Assembly: GCF_024054195.1 (NCBI RefSeq)
Contig: NZ_JAMXLB010000001.1
Coordinates: 2,123,085 to 2,187,084, forward strand
Direction of reading: 5' to 3'
Length of the DNA: 64,000 nt
Origin: Flavobacterium sp. NRK F7
Lineage (GTDB): Bacteria > Bacteroidota > Bacteroidia > Flavobacteriales > Flavobacteriaceae
Shown here: in pieces, positions 56,292 to 64,000 of the stretch
Numbering within the stretch: the first letter of the stretch is position 1
How the letters are laid out: the number at the start of each line of letters is the position of its first letter
Position numbers and translations under genes: made by a program
Notes under the pieces: generated by a model
What the model was told of the DNA's origin: nothing
Database searches by the model: none
The model's input: the letters and a program-made list of their open reading frames with translations, nothing else

Positions 56292-59200
56292 TTATTTTCT
56301 TTTTTCAATCCATTCTCTTGCATTTACAAAAGCTTCTATCCATGGAGAAACTTGATCGTTTCTGTCTTTTGGATAATGTGCCCAGTTCCAAGGGAAAGTT
56401 GAACGTTCAATATGTGGCATCATTACTAAATGTCTTCCTGTATTGTCACACAACATCGCTGCATTGTAATCAGAACCATTTGGATTAGCAGGATAGCCTT
56501 CGTAACCATATTTAGCTACAATATTATATTGGTCTTCATTATAGGGTAAATTGAATTTTCCTTCTCCATGTGAAATCCAAACACCTAGCGTACTACCAGC
56601 TAAAGTTTTTAACATCACCGAATTATTTTCTTGTATGGTTACAGAAGTAAAACCACTTTCGTGTTTGTGCGATTCATTGTGTAGCATTTTACCATGTACT
56701 TCATGCTCTGGATGAATTAATTCTAATTCCATCATTAATTGGCAACCATTACAAATACCCACCGATAAAGTGTCTTCACGTTTAAAGAAGTTCTTTAAAG
56801 CGGTATTGGCTTTTTCATTGTATAAAAAGGCTCCGGCCCAACCTTTAGCACTTCCTAAAACGTCAGAATTTGAAAAGCCTCCTACAGCACCAATAAATTG
56901 AATGTCTTCTAAGGTTTCACGTCCCGAAATTAAATCGGTCATGTGTACGTCTTTTACATCAAAACCTGCTAAATACATCGCATTTGCCATTTCACGTTCC
57001 GAATTACTTCCTTTTTCACGAATAACCGCTGCTTTTGGTCTTGTTCCTCCAGAAATGACAGGAGCTAAACCAGTAAAGTGATTTGGAAAAGCATACTGTA
57101 AAGGTTGATTTGCAAAGTTTTCAAAACGTTCTAACGATTTTCCATTTTTAGTTTGTTTTTGATCGAGTAGGAAAGAGGTTTCAAACCACATTTCTCTATA
57201 TTTGTTGATATCGAAAGTCAGATGTCCAAGTTCTAAAATTCCGCTGTTAGAAACTTTTCCTAATTTAAAAATTTCGATACCTTCCATTGCTTTTTCGAAA
57301 GCAGTATCTTCATTAGCCTGTAAAACAATTCCAATATTTTCTGAGAACAATACTTTTACTAAGTCTTTTTCGTTTAACGAACTCAAATTTAAGTTGGCTC
57401 CCAAATGAATATCAGCAAAACACATTTCTAATAAAGTCGTAATCAAACCACCACTTCCAATATCATGACCCGCAGCAATGGTATCGGCTTTAATAGCTTC
57501 TTGAATGGCATTGAATGCTTTCTTGAAAAAACTACTATCTATAATGGTTGGTGTTTCAGATCCAATTTTATTTTGTGTTTGAGCGAAGGAACTACCCCCT
57601 AATTTAAAAGTATCTTGTGATAAATTAATATAATATACCGAACCTTTATCTTTTTGAAAAACAGGTTCTACTACTTTAGTAATATCGTTACAATTCCCTA
57701 CAGCAGAAATAATAACGGTTCCAGGAGCAATAACTTCATCATTTGGATATTTTTGTTTCATCGAAAGCGAATCTTTACCCGTTGGGATATTAATTCCTAA
57801 TTCGATTGCAAATTGCGAACACGCTTCCACAGCTTCATATAAACGCGCATCTTCACCCTCATTTTTACAAGGCCACATCCAATTGGCAGATAAAGACACA
57901 CTTTGTAAATTGTCTTTTAAAGGTGCAAAAACGATGTTAGACAAGGCTTCCGCAATGGCATTTCTGCTTCCAGCTTTTGGATCAATAATAGCAGCAATAG
58001 GAGCGTGACCAATAGAGGTTGCAATACCTTCTTTACCTTTGTAATCTAAGGCCATTACACCTACATTATTTAGGGGTAATTGTAAGGGGCCTGCACATTG
58101 TTGTTTAGCTACTTTTCCACCCACACAACGATCTACTTTATTGGTTAACCAATCTTTACACGCAACTGCTTCTAACTTTAAGATTTCTTCAAGGTAAGTT
58201 GGTATGTTATCTTGCGAATAAACGATTTCAGTATAGTTTCTTTTTACAGTGGAATCGGTCATGATGGTTTTAGGTGAACTTCCGAAGAAATCCTCTAAAG
58301 CATAGTCCATCGGTTTGGCACCTGTCGTTTTACTTTCGAAAGTAAAACGATGATCACCGGTTACATCACCTACTTGATACATTGGAGCACGTTCTCTTTC
58401 CGCAATGCGTTCCAAAGTTTCAATATTTTCTTTCCCAATAACCAATCCCATTCTTTCCTGGGATTCATTACCAATAATTTCTTTAGCTGATAGGGTAGGA
58501 TCTCCAACTGGCAATTGGTCTAAATCGATTAAACCGCCCGTTTCTTCTACTAATTCAGACAAGCAATTTAAGTGACCACCAGCACCATGATCATGAATGG
58601 AAACAATAGGGTTGTTGTCACTTTCTACTAAACCTCGAATGGCATTGGCCGCTCTTTTTTGCATTTCAGGATTAGAACGTTGAATGGCATTTAATTCAAT
58701 TCCAGAACTAAACGCACCTGTGTCTGCTGAAGAAACAGCTGCACCACCCATTCCAATTCTATAATTTTCGCCTCCTAGTATGACAATTTTATCACCGGTT
58801 TGCGGTTTCTTTTTAATAGCTTGATCGAGTTTACCATAACCAATTCCACCCGCTTGCATAATGACTTTATCATAACCTAATTTGCGTGCTTCTTCTTCAT
58901 GTTCAAACGTTAAAATAGAACCAGTAATTAAAGGTTGGCCAAATTTATTACCAAAGTCAGATGCTCCATTAGAAGCTTTAATCAAAATATCCATTGGCGT
59001 TTGATACAACCATTTTCTCTCAGGCATTCCGTTTTCATAACTTCTGTTATTGGTTAAACGTGAATAAGATGTCATATAAACAGCTGTTCCTGCTAAAGGA
59101 ATTGAACCTTGGCCACCTGCCAATCGGTCACGAATTTCTCCACCTGACCCTGTAGCTGCACCATTGAAAGGCTCTACAGTGGTAGGGAAATTATGGGTTT

Positions 59201-59939
59201 CGGCTTTTAAAGAAAGTACCGATTCAAACTCTTTTTTCTCATAAAAATCAGGTTTGTCTGCCGATTTAGGAGCAAATTGTTCTGTTATTGGTCCTTTAAT
59301 AAAAGCAACATTATCTTTATATGCGGAAACAATATCATTTGGATTTTCAGCAGAAGTTTTTTTGATTAATTTGAATAAAGACGTTTCTTTTTCCAATCCA
59401 TCAATAATAAAGGTACCGTTAAAAATTTTATGACGACAATGTTCCGAATTAGCTTGAGAAAAGGCAAATACTTCCGAATCGGTTAATTTTCTACCAATTT
59501 TTAGGGATAAGTTATTTAAATATTCAATTTCTTCATCATTTAAAGCCAAACCTTCCGTTTGATTGTATCGTGCAATATCCTCAATTTCTAAAATAGGGTC
59601 TGGTTGAATGTTGATAGTATAAATAGTTTGATTTAAACCCTCATATTTTTGAGATAACATGGGATCAAATTCGGTAAAGTCTGCATTAACTTTTTGAAAT
59701 TCTTCAATTCGTAGAATACCATTAATACCCATATTTTGAGTAATTTCTACCGCATTGGTACTCCAAGGTGTAATCATAGTTGCTCTTGGTCCAACAAAAA
59801 AATCCGCAAGTACGGATTTTTCTATTTTATTGGTGTTGCCAAAAAGCCAATTTAATTTTGAAATGTTTTCTGCCGAAAGTTCGTTTTGCGTTTGTACCGC
59901 AAAAACAGTGTTACTTTCGTTTCCGAAGAAATGAATCAT
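56292..59939 (-). CDS. purL: Phosphoribosylformylglycinamidine synthase (large type)
   Basis: 1,215 residues, a single-chain PurL with synthetase and glutaminase domains. N-terminal linker and ATP-binding halves (FSQANSEHCRHKIFNG, ETHNFPTTVEPFNGAATGSGGEIRD, SANWMWPCKNEGEDARLYEAV, PTGKDSLSMK) are followed by the class I glutaminase from about 960 with the nucleophile Cys in GICNGCQLMMEL and the triad His/Glu near MMPHIERSTFPWNW. It makes FGAM from FGAR in purine synthesis. It is monocistronic with a consensus promoter. Confidence 0.96.
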   Translation of the reverse strand: MIHFFGNESNTVFAVQTQNELSAENISKLNWLFGNTNKIEKSVLADFFVGPRATMITPWSTNAVEITQNMGINGILRIEEFQKVNADFTEFDPMLSQKYEGLNQTIYTINIQPDPILEIEDIARYNQTEGLALNDEEIEYLNNLSLKIGRKLTDSEVFAFSQANSEHCRHKIFNGTFIIDGLEKETSLFKLIKKTSAENPNDIVSAYKDNVAFIKGPITEQFAPKSADKPDFYEKKEFESVLSLKAETHNFPTTVEPFNGAATGSGGEIRDRLAGGQGSIPLAGTAVYMTSYSRLTNNRSYENGMPERKWLYQTPMDILIKASNGASDFGNKFGQPLITGSILTFEHEEEARKLGYDKVIMQAGGIGYGKLDQAIKKKPQTGDKIVILGGENYRIGMGGAAVSSADTGAFSSGIELNAIQRSNPEMQKRAANAIRGLVESDNNPIVSIHDHGAGGHLNCLSELVEETGGLIDLDQLPVGDPTLSAKEIIGNESQERMGLVIGKENIETLERIAERERAPMYQVGDVTGDHRFTFESKTTGAKPMDYALEDFFGSSPKTIMTDSTVKRNYTEIVYSQDNIPTYLEEILKLEAVACKDWLTNKVDRCVGGKVAKQQCAGPLQLPLNNVGVMALDYKGKEGIATSIGHAPIAAIIDPKAGSRNAIAEALSNIVFAPLKDNLQSVSLSANWMWPCKNEGEDARLYEAVEACSQFAIELGINIPTGKDSLSMKQKYPNDEVIAPGTVIISAVGNCNDITKVVEPVFQKDKGSVYYINLSQDTFKLGGSSFAQTQNKIGSETPTIIDSSFFKKAFNAIQEAIKADTIAAGHDIGSGGLITTLLEMCFADIHLGANLNLSSLNEKDLVKVLFSENIGIVLQANEDTAFEKAMEGIEIFKLGKVSNSGILELGHLTFDINKYREMWFETSFLLDQKQTKNGKSLERFENFANQPLQYAFPNHFTGLAPVISGGTRPKAAVIREKGSNSEREMANAMYLAGFDVKDVHMTDLISGRETLEDIQFIGAVGGFSNSDVLGSAKGWAGAFLYNEKANTALKNFFKREDTLSVGICNGCQLMMELELIHPEHEVHGKMLHNESHKHESGFTSVTIQENNSVMLKTLAGSTLGVWISHGEGKFNLPYNEDQYNIVAKYGYEGYPANPNGSDYNAAMLCDNTGRHLVMMPHIERSTFPWNWAHYPKDRNDQVSPWIEAFVNAREWIEKRK

Positions 59940-60010
59940 TGTGTTGTATTGTTTTATTCTTTGGTGTTCCTACTATGTTGGGTTCACCTCAGGAGTTGTT
60001 GTTGATGTTG

Positions 60011-60041
60011 CAAATTTATTTTAAAAAAATTGAAGTTCAAA
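60011..60041 (-). promoter_or_regulatory. Promoter of purL
   Basis: Minus strand: -33 TTTG at 60041-60038, 19-base spacer, -7 TAAATTTG at 60018-60011. Predicted start near 60005, with an untranslated leader of about 65 bases that contains a GC-richer stretch (59960-59993). Confidence 0.7.
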
Positions 60042-60068
60042 GTATAATTTTACCAACTTAATAACAAA

Positions 60069-60098
60069 AAAACCTATCATCTGTTAATGATAGGTTTT
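60069..60098 (-). terminator. Terminator of the endonuclease gene
   Basis: AAAACCTATCAT / ATGATAGGTTTT with a 6-base loop, 20 bp past the stop, T-rich tail on the minus strand. Confidence 0.88.
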
Positions 60099-60118
60099 GA
60101 ACTTATTTCAACTAAAAA

Positions 60119-61708
60119 TTATTCTACAATAATACGTAACATTTTATGTGTATCTACATTCGAAATCGTTACGTAATAAATTCCTTTTTGAAGATTGTCG
60201 ATTTGTAATTGATTTTGTTTTTCAACCGATTTTTGATAAATTTTTTGGCCTAAAGTGGAATAAATTTCAACTAAAAACACCGCATTATTGGTATTAAAAT
60301 CGATGGTAAAAGTACCTTTATTAGGGTTTGGATAGGCTTTAATATCGATTACATCTTCCTTTTCAGCTATTTCTTCTGACATTCTATTTCCCAAACCACC
60401 ACAAGTATTGGTAGTATAAACATCCCAATCTGAACTACTGTAAGAGGTTTTAGGAGCTGTCGCTGTCGCTTTTCTTCTTAATGTTACATCTGCTGCGAAA
60501 TTGGCTGAACCACCATTAAAATTACCAATAATATCAATTAGCACTCCATTTTTAAATAAACCTACCGCATCGTTTCCATTAAAAGTTAGTACAGTTGAAC
60601 TAGTAGATAAATTGGCATTTGAAGTACTGTAACAAGTAGATGAAATAGAACTGTTTACAATAACAAATTTTCCATTATTAGCCAAAGTTCCAGATAGCGT
60701 TAAAGCAGAACTCCATGAACCAGCACCATTCGTTTGTTTTTTTAACGAATAGCTTGATAAACTTTTTGATGTTCCCGTTTCATTTTTGATTTCTAAGGCT
60801 TTATTATTTGAGGAGCCTTCGATATATTCAGATAAATACAAATCACTTCTAGTAGTAGTGCTTCCTCCACCAGTTGAACCACCACCAGTTGAACCTCCTG
60901 ATGTACCACCCCAAATTGCATTTACATAGTTAGGATTATCAATAAAAGGATTTCTATTACCTTGTCTTGCATAAATAGCATTGTTTCTTTCTATTTCTCT
61001 TGCGCTAACTGGGTCTTGTGCATGCCATGCTAACAGCATATTTAGAAAAGCTGTTGTAAAAACTTGATTACTTGTTCTATTGAACATAGCATAATTATAA
61101 TTGGATACCGTATTTTCATAACGAGTGGCAAAATAAAAATACATTCTAGCAATATCACCTTTGAAAGCATCAACTGGTTCAAAAACAGTACCAGTGTAGC
61201 CTGATACAGCACTTGTGCCTAATTTACTGCCGTTTCTAGTTGTTCTTGAAGCCGTAGCCACTTTTCCGTGTGGATAATTTGAACGAATTCCATTTACATA
61301 TCCATCTGTAGGAGTAATAAAATGAGCGTCTGAAACCATAGGAGAAGATGAATTAAAAACCGATTGTGGAATCATATGCTCTCTATTGTAGCAACTACCT
61401 TCACCTGAGTAAGTGCCACATTGATTGGTTCCATAACTATAGTTGTATGGGTCTTTACCGTTTTGAATTTCAGAGTATAAGTCAAAAATAGTATTGTCAT
61501 TCTCATTTTGATGGTCTCTATCAGAAGTACTGTAAGTTGTCCAAAGACCACTGTAACCTCTATCGGTGTGATTTTTAATGATATTGTATAATTGCGTTTT
61601 TAAAGTGTAACCCGAACCAGTTGCTGAAGAATAATAGCCACTTGGTGCTTGGGCATAAGAAAGGAATGCAATAAAAATTGCAAAAAATAATACGTTAAAT
61701 TTTTTCAT
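60119..61708 (-). CDS. Secreted endonuclease I with LTD and T9SS sorting domain
   Basis: 529 residues. Signal peptide (cleavage near YAQ-AP, residue 20), endonuclease I domain (about 25-265) with the His/Asn/metal motif CYNREHMIPQS (Asn108, His111) and YVNGIRSNYPHG, then a Gly/Ser/Thr linker of four GGGST-like repeats, a lamin-tail domain (about 285-410; DLYLSEYIEGSSNNKALEI) and a C-terminal T9SS type A sorting domain (about 450-529; DIKAYPNPNKGTFTIDF). It should be exported by T9SS and may release nucleotides from outside DNA or from biofilm. Confidence 0.93.
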   Translation of the reverse strand: MKKFNVLFFAIFIAFLSYAQAPSGYYSSATGSGYTLKTQLYNIIKNHTDRGYSGLWTTYSTSDRDHQNENDNTIFDLYSEIQNGKDPYNYSYGTNQCGTYSGEGSCYNREHMIPQSVFNSSSPMVSDAHFITPTDGYVNGIRSNYPHGKVATASRTTRNGSKLGTSAVSGYTGTVFEPVDAFKGDIARMYFYFATRYENTVSNYNYAMFNRTSNQVFTTAFLNMLLAWHAQDPVSAREIERNNAIYARQGNRNPFIDNPNYVNAIWGGTSGGSTGGGSTGGGSTTTRSDLYLSEYIEGSSNNKALEIKNETGTSKSLSSYSLKKQTNGAGSWSSALTLSGTLANNGKFVIVNSSISSTCYSTSNANLSTSSTVLTFNGNDAVGLFKNGVLIDIIGNFNGGSANFAADVTLRRKATATAPKTSYSSSDWDVYTTNTCGGLGNRMSEEIAEKEDVIDIKAYPNPNKGTFTIDFNTNNAVFLVEIYSTLGQKIYQKSVEKQNQLQIDNLQKGIYYVTISNVDTHKMLRIIVE

Positions 61709-61733
61709 TGTTTGTTGTGTGTTAGTTATTTAG

Positions 61734-61760
61734 CAAATCTAAATACAAAAAACAAATCTA
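61734..61760 (-). promoter_or_regulatory. Two -7 elements before the endonuclease gene
   Basis: Minus strand TAGATTTG occurs twice, at 61741-61734 and 61760-61753, both exact TAnnTTTG matches. The first lies 26 bp before the start codon. No good -33 TTG is seen, so either could serve. Confidence 0.4.
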
Positions 61761-61830
61761 AAATTAACGTATTATTAATTTATTAACAGACTTATTAATA
61801 ATTTCTTAATATTGAAAAATAGTTTAATTT

Positions 61831-62466
61831 CTATTTTCTTTTTAAAATCGCTTCCATACTTTTGAATTCTTTTCCATCATAGTCAGTATCAAACATTTCC
61901 ATTTTTTGGGTGTTTTTATCTATATAGGTAAAGATTTCTTTTATTTTTTTCTCTTTTCGAGTTAATGGATCAACCGTTTTACCTTCTAAATTGATGGATT
62001 TAGTATCACTATTAAAGTGGCCTTTCATTACTAGAATACCTGTTCCCATATTATCTATCCAAGTAGAAATGTATTCTTGACTTGTATTGTCATAAGCCAA
62101 AGTGCTTTTACCTTCAAAAGGAACACCCATCATAATTCCTTTATGTGTAGATTCTTGATATCTACCCCCTAAAATCATTTTATTTTCAACTCTGAAAGTA
62201 GCTTTTACAGGTTCGCTTTTACGGGTAGCCCAAATGGTTAATTCTTCTTCCCAAACACCATTGTCATTAGCCATGATTTCATGAGTTTTAGTAGGAGTCA
62301 TGTGTTTTTCCCATGCTTTACTTACAGTTGCAGAATCAGGTGGCAATTCATTTTGTACAATAACTTCGGGTATTTCTAAATTGTATTCCCCATCTGCTTT
62401 AGGTGTAATATCTTTGCAAGAATACAGGCATGAAAAGATAAGTAATAGTGGTAAAATTGCTCTCAT
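61831..62466 (-). CDS. DUF1579 lipoprotein
   Basis: 211 residues. Lipoprotein signal peptide (LLIFSCLYSC, Cys17 or Cys13), then a DUF1579 beta-barrel-like domain with VWEEELTIWATRKSEPVKATF, NKMILGGRYQEST and GKSTLAYDNTSQEYISTWIDNMGTGI. Function unknown. It is a single gene with its own -7 element and no clear terminator. Confidence 0.88.
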   Translation of the reverse strand: MRAILPLLLIFSCLYSCKDITPKADGEYNLEIPEVIVQNELPPDSATVSKAWEKHMTPTKTHEIMANDNGVWEEELTIWATRKSEPVKATFRVENKMILGGRYQESTHKGIMMGVPFEGKSTLAYDNTSQEYISTWIDNMGTGILVMKGHFNSDTKSINLEGKTVDPLTRKEKKIKEIFTYIDKNTQKMEMFDTDYDGKEFKSMEAILKRK

Positions 62467-62493
62467 AATGATAGTTATTTAGGGTTCTTTAAC

Positions 62494-62519
62494 CAAATAT
62501 ACTAAAAAAAAGATTACAA
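62494..62519 (-). promoter_or_regulatory. Promoter of the DUF1579 gene
   Basis: Minus strand TTG at 62519-62517, 15-base spacer (slightly short), TATATTTG at 62501-62494. The leader would be about 20 bases. Confidence 0.45.
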
Positions 62520-62584
62520 TTAACATATGTTTAACAATTTATTTAAAAAATCGATAAATTGATTAATTATTAAGAAAAATTTTA

Positions 62585-64000
62585 TTAATTATTGAATTGA
62601 TAAGCACCTATATCAGGATTAGAATTAGGTGGTGTAGGTCTAATTTGTCCTAAAATATCATTAAAATTTGGACTAAGATTTTGCCCTTTATTTATGGCTG
62701 CCGAATTTTCATCAATCATTAGATTATTTTCGTTTGGTTCTATAAACTTGGGATTATTGCTAGATGAACTAGTAGCAATTAAACAGGCATCATATCTAGA
62801 ACCTGAAAATTGGTATAATGGATTATTGGTAAACTGATTGTTTGTATCGTTAAATCGAATCAAACAATTATTGAATTGATAATTGAAGTTAGCATCTATT
62901 CCTTCTTTTTCAAATACTAATGCATAATTATTGGAACCATATAGAATACAATTTGTAAAAGTTGCATTGTCTAAAGCAAATTCTGGAGTACCATTATAAT
63001 CATCGATATAGACTGCACTTTGGCTTGGTGAAGGCCAATAATTCCCAAAAGTACAATGTGTAAATTGATAGTTTCCGCCAAATGTACAAGCAATTCCTGC
63101 TTCTCCACAATTGTTTGTAATCATATTGTTTCCAGAAATATAACCCGTACGTGCTAAAAGACCAACATTGCTACAATTATAAATTTGAACATTGTTCAAG
63201 CTTAGGTTTTCGAATCCTTCATTACCTGTTACCAATATACCAACAGTAGCATTTTTTATGGTTGCGTAGTCTATTGAATTGTTAATACTTCCTAAAGTAA
63301 ACCAAATTGTTCCCCATTGTCCAGGAATTTCTGAGAATTCGGGTTCTAAACGATCTCCTTCAAAAGTAACTTCATTTTCTAAACTTTCCGTTGTGGATAA
63401 AGTGCCATTAACTTGTAATGAGGCATCATCGGCTATTATTAATCCAGATTCAGCATGAAAATGAATACGTGCACCTGCATCAACGACAAGTGTTTTTGTA
63501 TTGGGTACAACGGCATAACCATATATAACGTAAGGTTTTGTATTTGTCCAATGTAATTCATCTCCATTAATTGGATCGGTCTCAGTTAAAATACTAGCTT
63601 TAATCGTAATCGGGTTTCCTTCTTCATCCATACCTAAACTAATATTTTCATAGGTATACGTGTTATCAGGATTTTGTGTTCTTTCAGGATAGATAAAATA
63701 AGCATCTTGAATTAGCGTAACCAATTCCACTTTTTGGAAATTACTATCCGTTCCAAATTGAATTTGATCAGTATATAAAAAATCGGAAGGGTTTGCATCA
63801 GCTACATCTGAAGTAACAGCTACAAAAACATATAAACTATCATTGGCTAATAACTCTACATTTTCAAATATTTTTCCAGGCAAACCATCAACCATCAATC
63901 GATAATTGGAATTTTCGCCTTTTCCTAGTTGTATTTTTGGAATTGAAATATTTTTATTACTATTATTATATACTTTTAGTGTGTATGTACTAGAACCAAT
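62585..64000 (-). CDS. Surface parallel beta-helix protein (5' end missing)
   Basis: The frame stays open to base 64000, giving 471 residues of the C-terminal part; the N-terminus lies beyond the window. An internal TTG/ATG near 63898 is not the start, because the frame continues without a stop (IGSSTYTLKVYNN...). A beta-sandwich-like region (to about residue 160) is followed by a right-handed beta-helix with repeated short coils (GIACTFGGNYQFTHCTFGN, FALDNATFTNCILYG). Bacteroidota proteins of this kind are lipoproteins or secreted. No T9SS domain is seen at the C-terminus, which ends DIGAYQFNN, a common end of such beta-helix proteins. Confidence 0.85.
   Translation of the reverse strand: MGSSTYTLKVYNNSNKNISIPKIQLGKGENSNYRLMVDGLPGKIFENVELLANDSLYVFVAVTSDVADANPSDFLYTDQIQFGTDSNFQKVELVTLIQDAYFIYPERTQNPDNTYTYENISLGMDEEGNPITIKASILTETDPINGDELHWTNTKPYVIYGYAVVPNTKTLVVDAGARIHFHAESGLIIADDASLQVNGTLSTTESLENEVTFEGDRLEPEFSEIPGQWGTIWFTLGSINNSIDYATIKNATVGILVTGNEGFENLSLNNVQIYNCSNVGLLARTGYISGNNMITNNCGEAGIACTFGGNYQFTHCTFGNYWPSPSQSAVYIDDYNGTPEFALDNATFTNCILYGSNNYALVFEKEGIDANFNYQFNNCLIRFNDTNNQFTNNPLYQFSGSRYDACLIATSSSSNNPKFIEPNENNLMIDENSAAINKGQNLSPNFNDILGQIRPTPPNSNPDIGAYQFNN

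Noticed and set aside
59780..60061. 93-codon forward open frame over the purL start
   Set aside because: Covers the purL promoter and 5' coding region on the other strand; composition is not protein-like.

Overview
The window comes from an AT-rich chromosome of the phylum Bacteroidota, most likely a Flavobacteriaceae member (Flavobacterium or a close relative). The signs are promoters of the TTTG / TAnnTTTG type, start sites without Shine-Dalgarno sequences, many 'FSC/TSC' lipoprotein signal peptides, a C-terminal domain of the type IX secretion (T9SS) kind on a secreted nuclease, and typical family members (GyrA starting [14 protein letters not shown], ClpC, S9 and S41 peptidases, TamB, DUF4382, DUF4159, DUF1579). 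The content is mostly core chromosome. I found no insertion sequence, prophage, CRISPR array or rRNA operon.

Layout. 1-742: 3' part of a DUF4382 lipoprotein gene (its C-terminus lies off the left edge). 852-5476: a long-chain acyl-CoA synthetase divergent from an LTA-synthase-like sulfatase plus a dual-specificity phosphatase, with a perfect 26-bp palindrome between the divergent genes. 5477-9040: a reverse-strand group of TetR-like regulator, ABC1/UbiB kinase, an unknown protein and a TIGR03643 protein, preceded by yebC. 9242-12471: a CHASE/PAS hybrid-type sensor kinase and an overlapping single-domain response regulator. 12488-16586: S41 protease, gcvT and an L,D-transpeptidase. 16724-21594: the threonine operon thrA-thrB-thrC, headed by a 28-codon Thr/Ile-rich leader peptide that looks like a translational attenuator. 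21792-23306: hutH. 23369-28550: DUF1304, TMEM175, a small membrane protein, a RimB-RimK fusion and clpC. 28801-33333: gyrA, a TPR protein and an NlpC/P60 hydrolase. 33410-38006: thiolase, a Ser-Pro-Arg tRNA cluster and an AI-2E/PerM - methyltransferase - unknown operon. 38071-41550: three tandem M43 metalloprotease lipoproteins. 41731-44096: tsaD-rsmE-DUF4159. 44214-48707: tamB. 48843-52295: pfkA, gapA, an N-acetylglucosamine-kinase-like gene and mgsA. 52368-64000: STM3941-family protein, S9 peptidase, an orphan, purL, a T9SS endonuclease I, a DUF1579 lipoprotein and a partial beta-helix protein.

How the genes work together. thrABC is a complete path from aspartate (via homoserine) to threonine, except for aspartate-semialdehyde dehydrogenase. 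pfkA-gapA-mgsA joins two glycolytic steps and the methylglyoxal bypass. tsaD, rsmE and the tRNA cluster serve translation. The envelope genes (tamB, L,D-transpeptidase, NlpC/P60, LTA-synthase-like protein, lipoproteins) serve outer membrane and wall upkeep.

The strongest unexpected signal is the thr leader: 10 of 28 codons are threonine and 3 are isoleucine, the stop codon sits inside a TACCCC/GGGGTA hairpin, and the GGGGTA arm can pair instead with a downstream segment. Other items worth a look are tamB without a normal start codon, the 26-bp palindrome, the tandem metalloprotease triplet and the retropepsin-like/ATP-grasp fusion beside clpC. Starts shortened relative to the longest open frame are explained in each entry.
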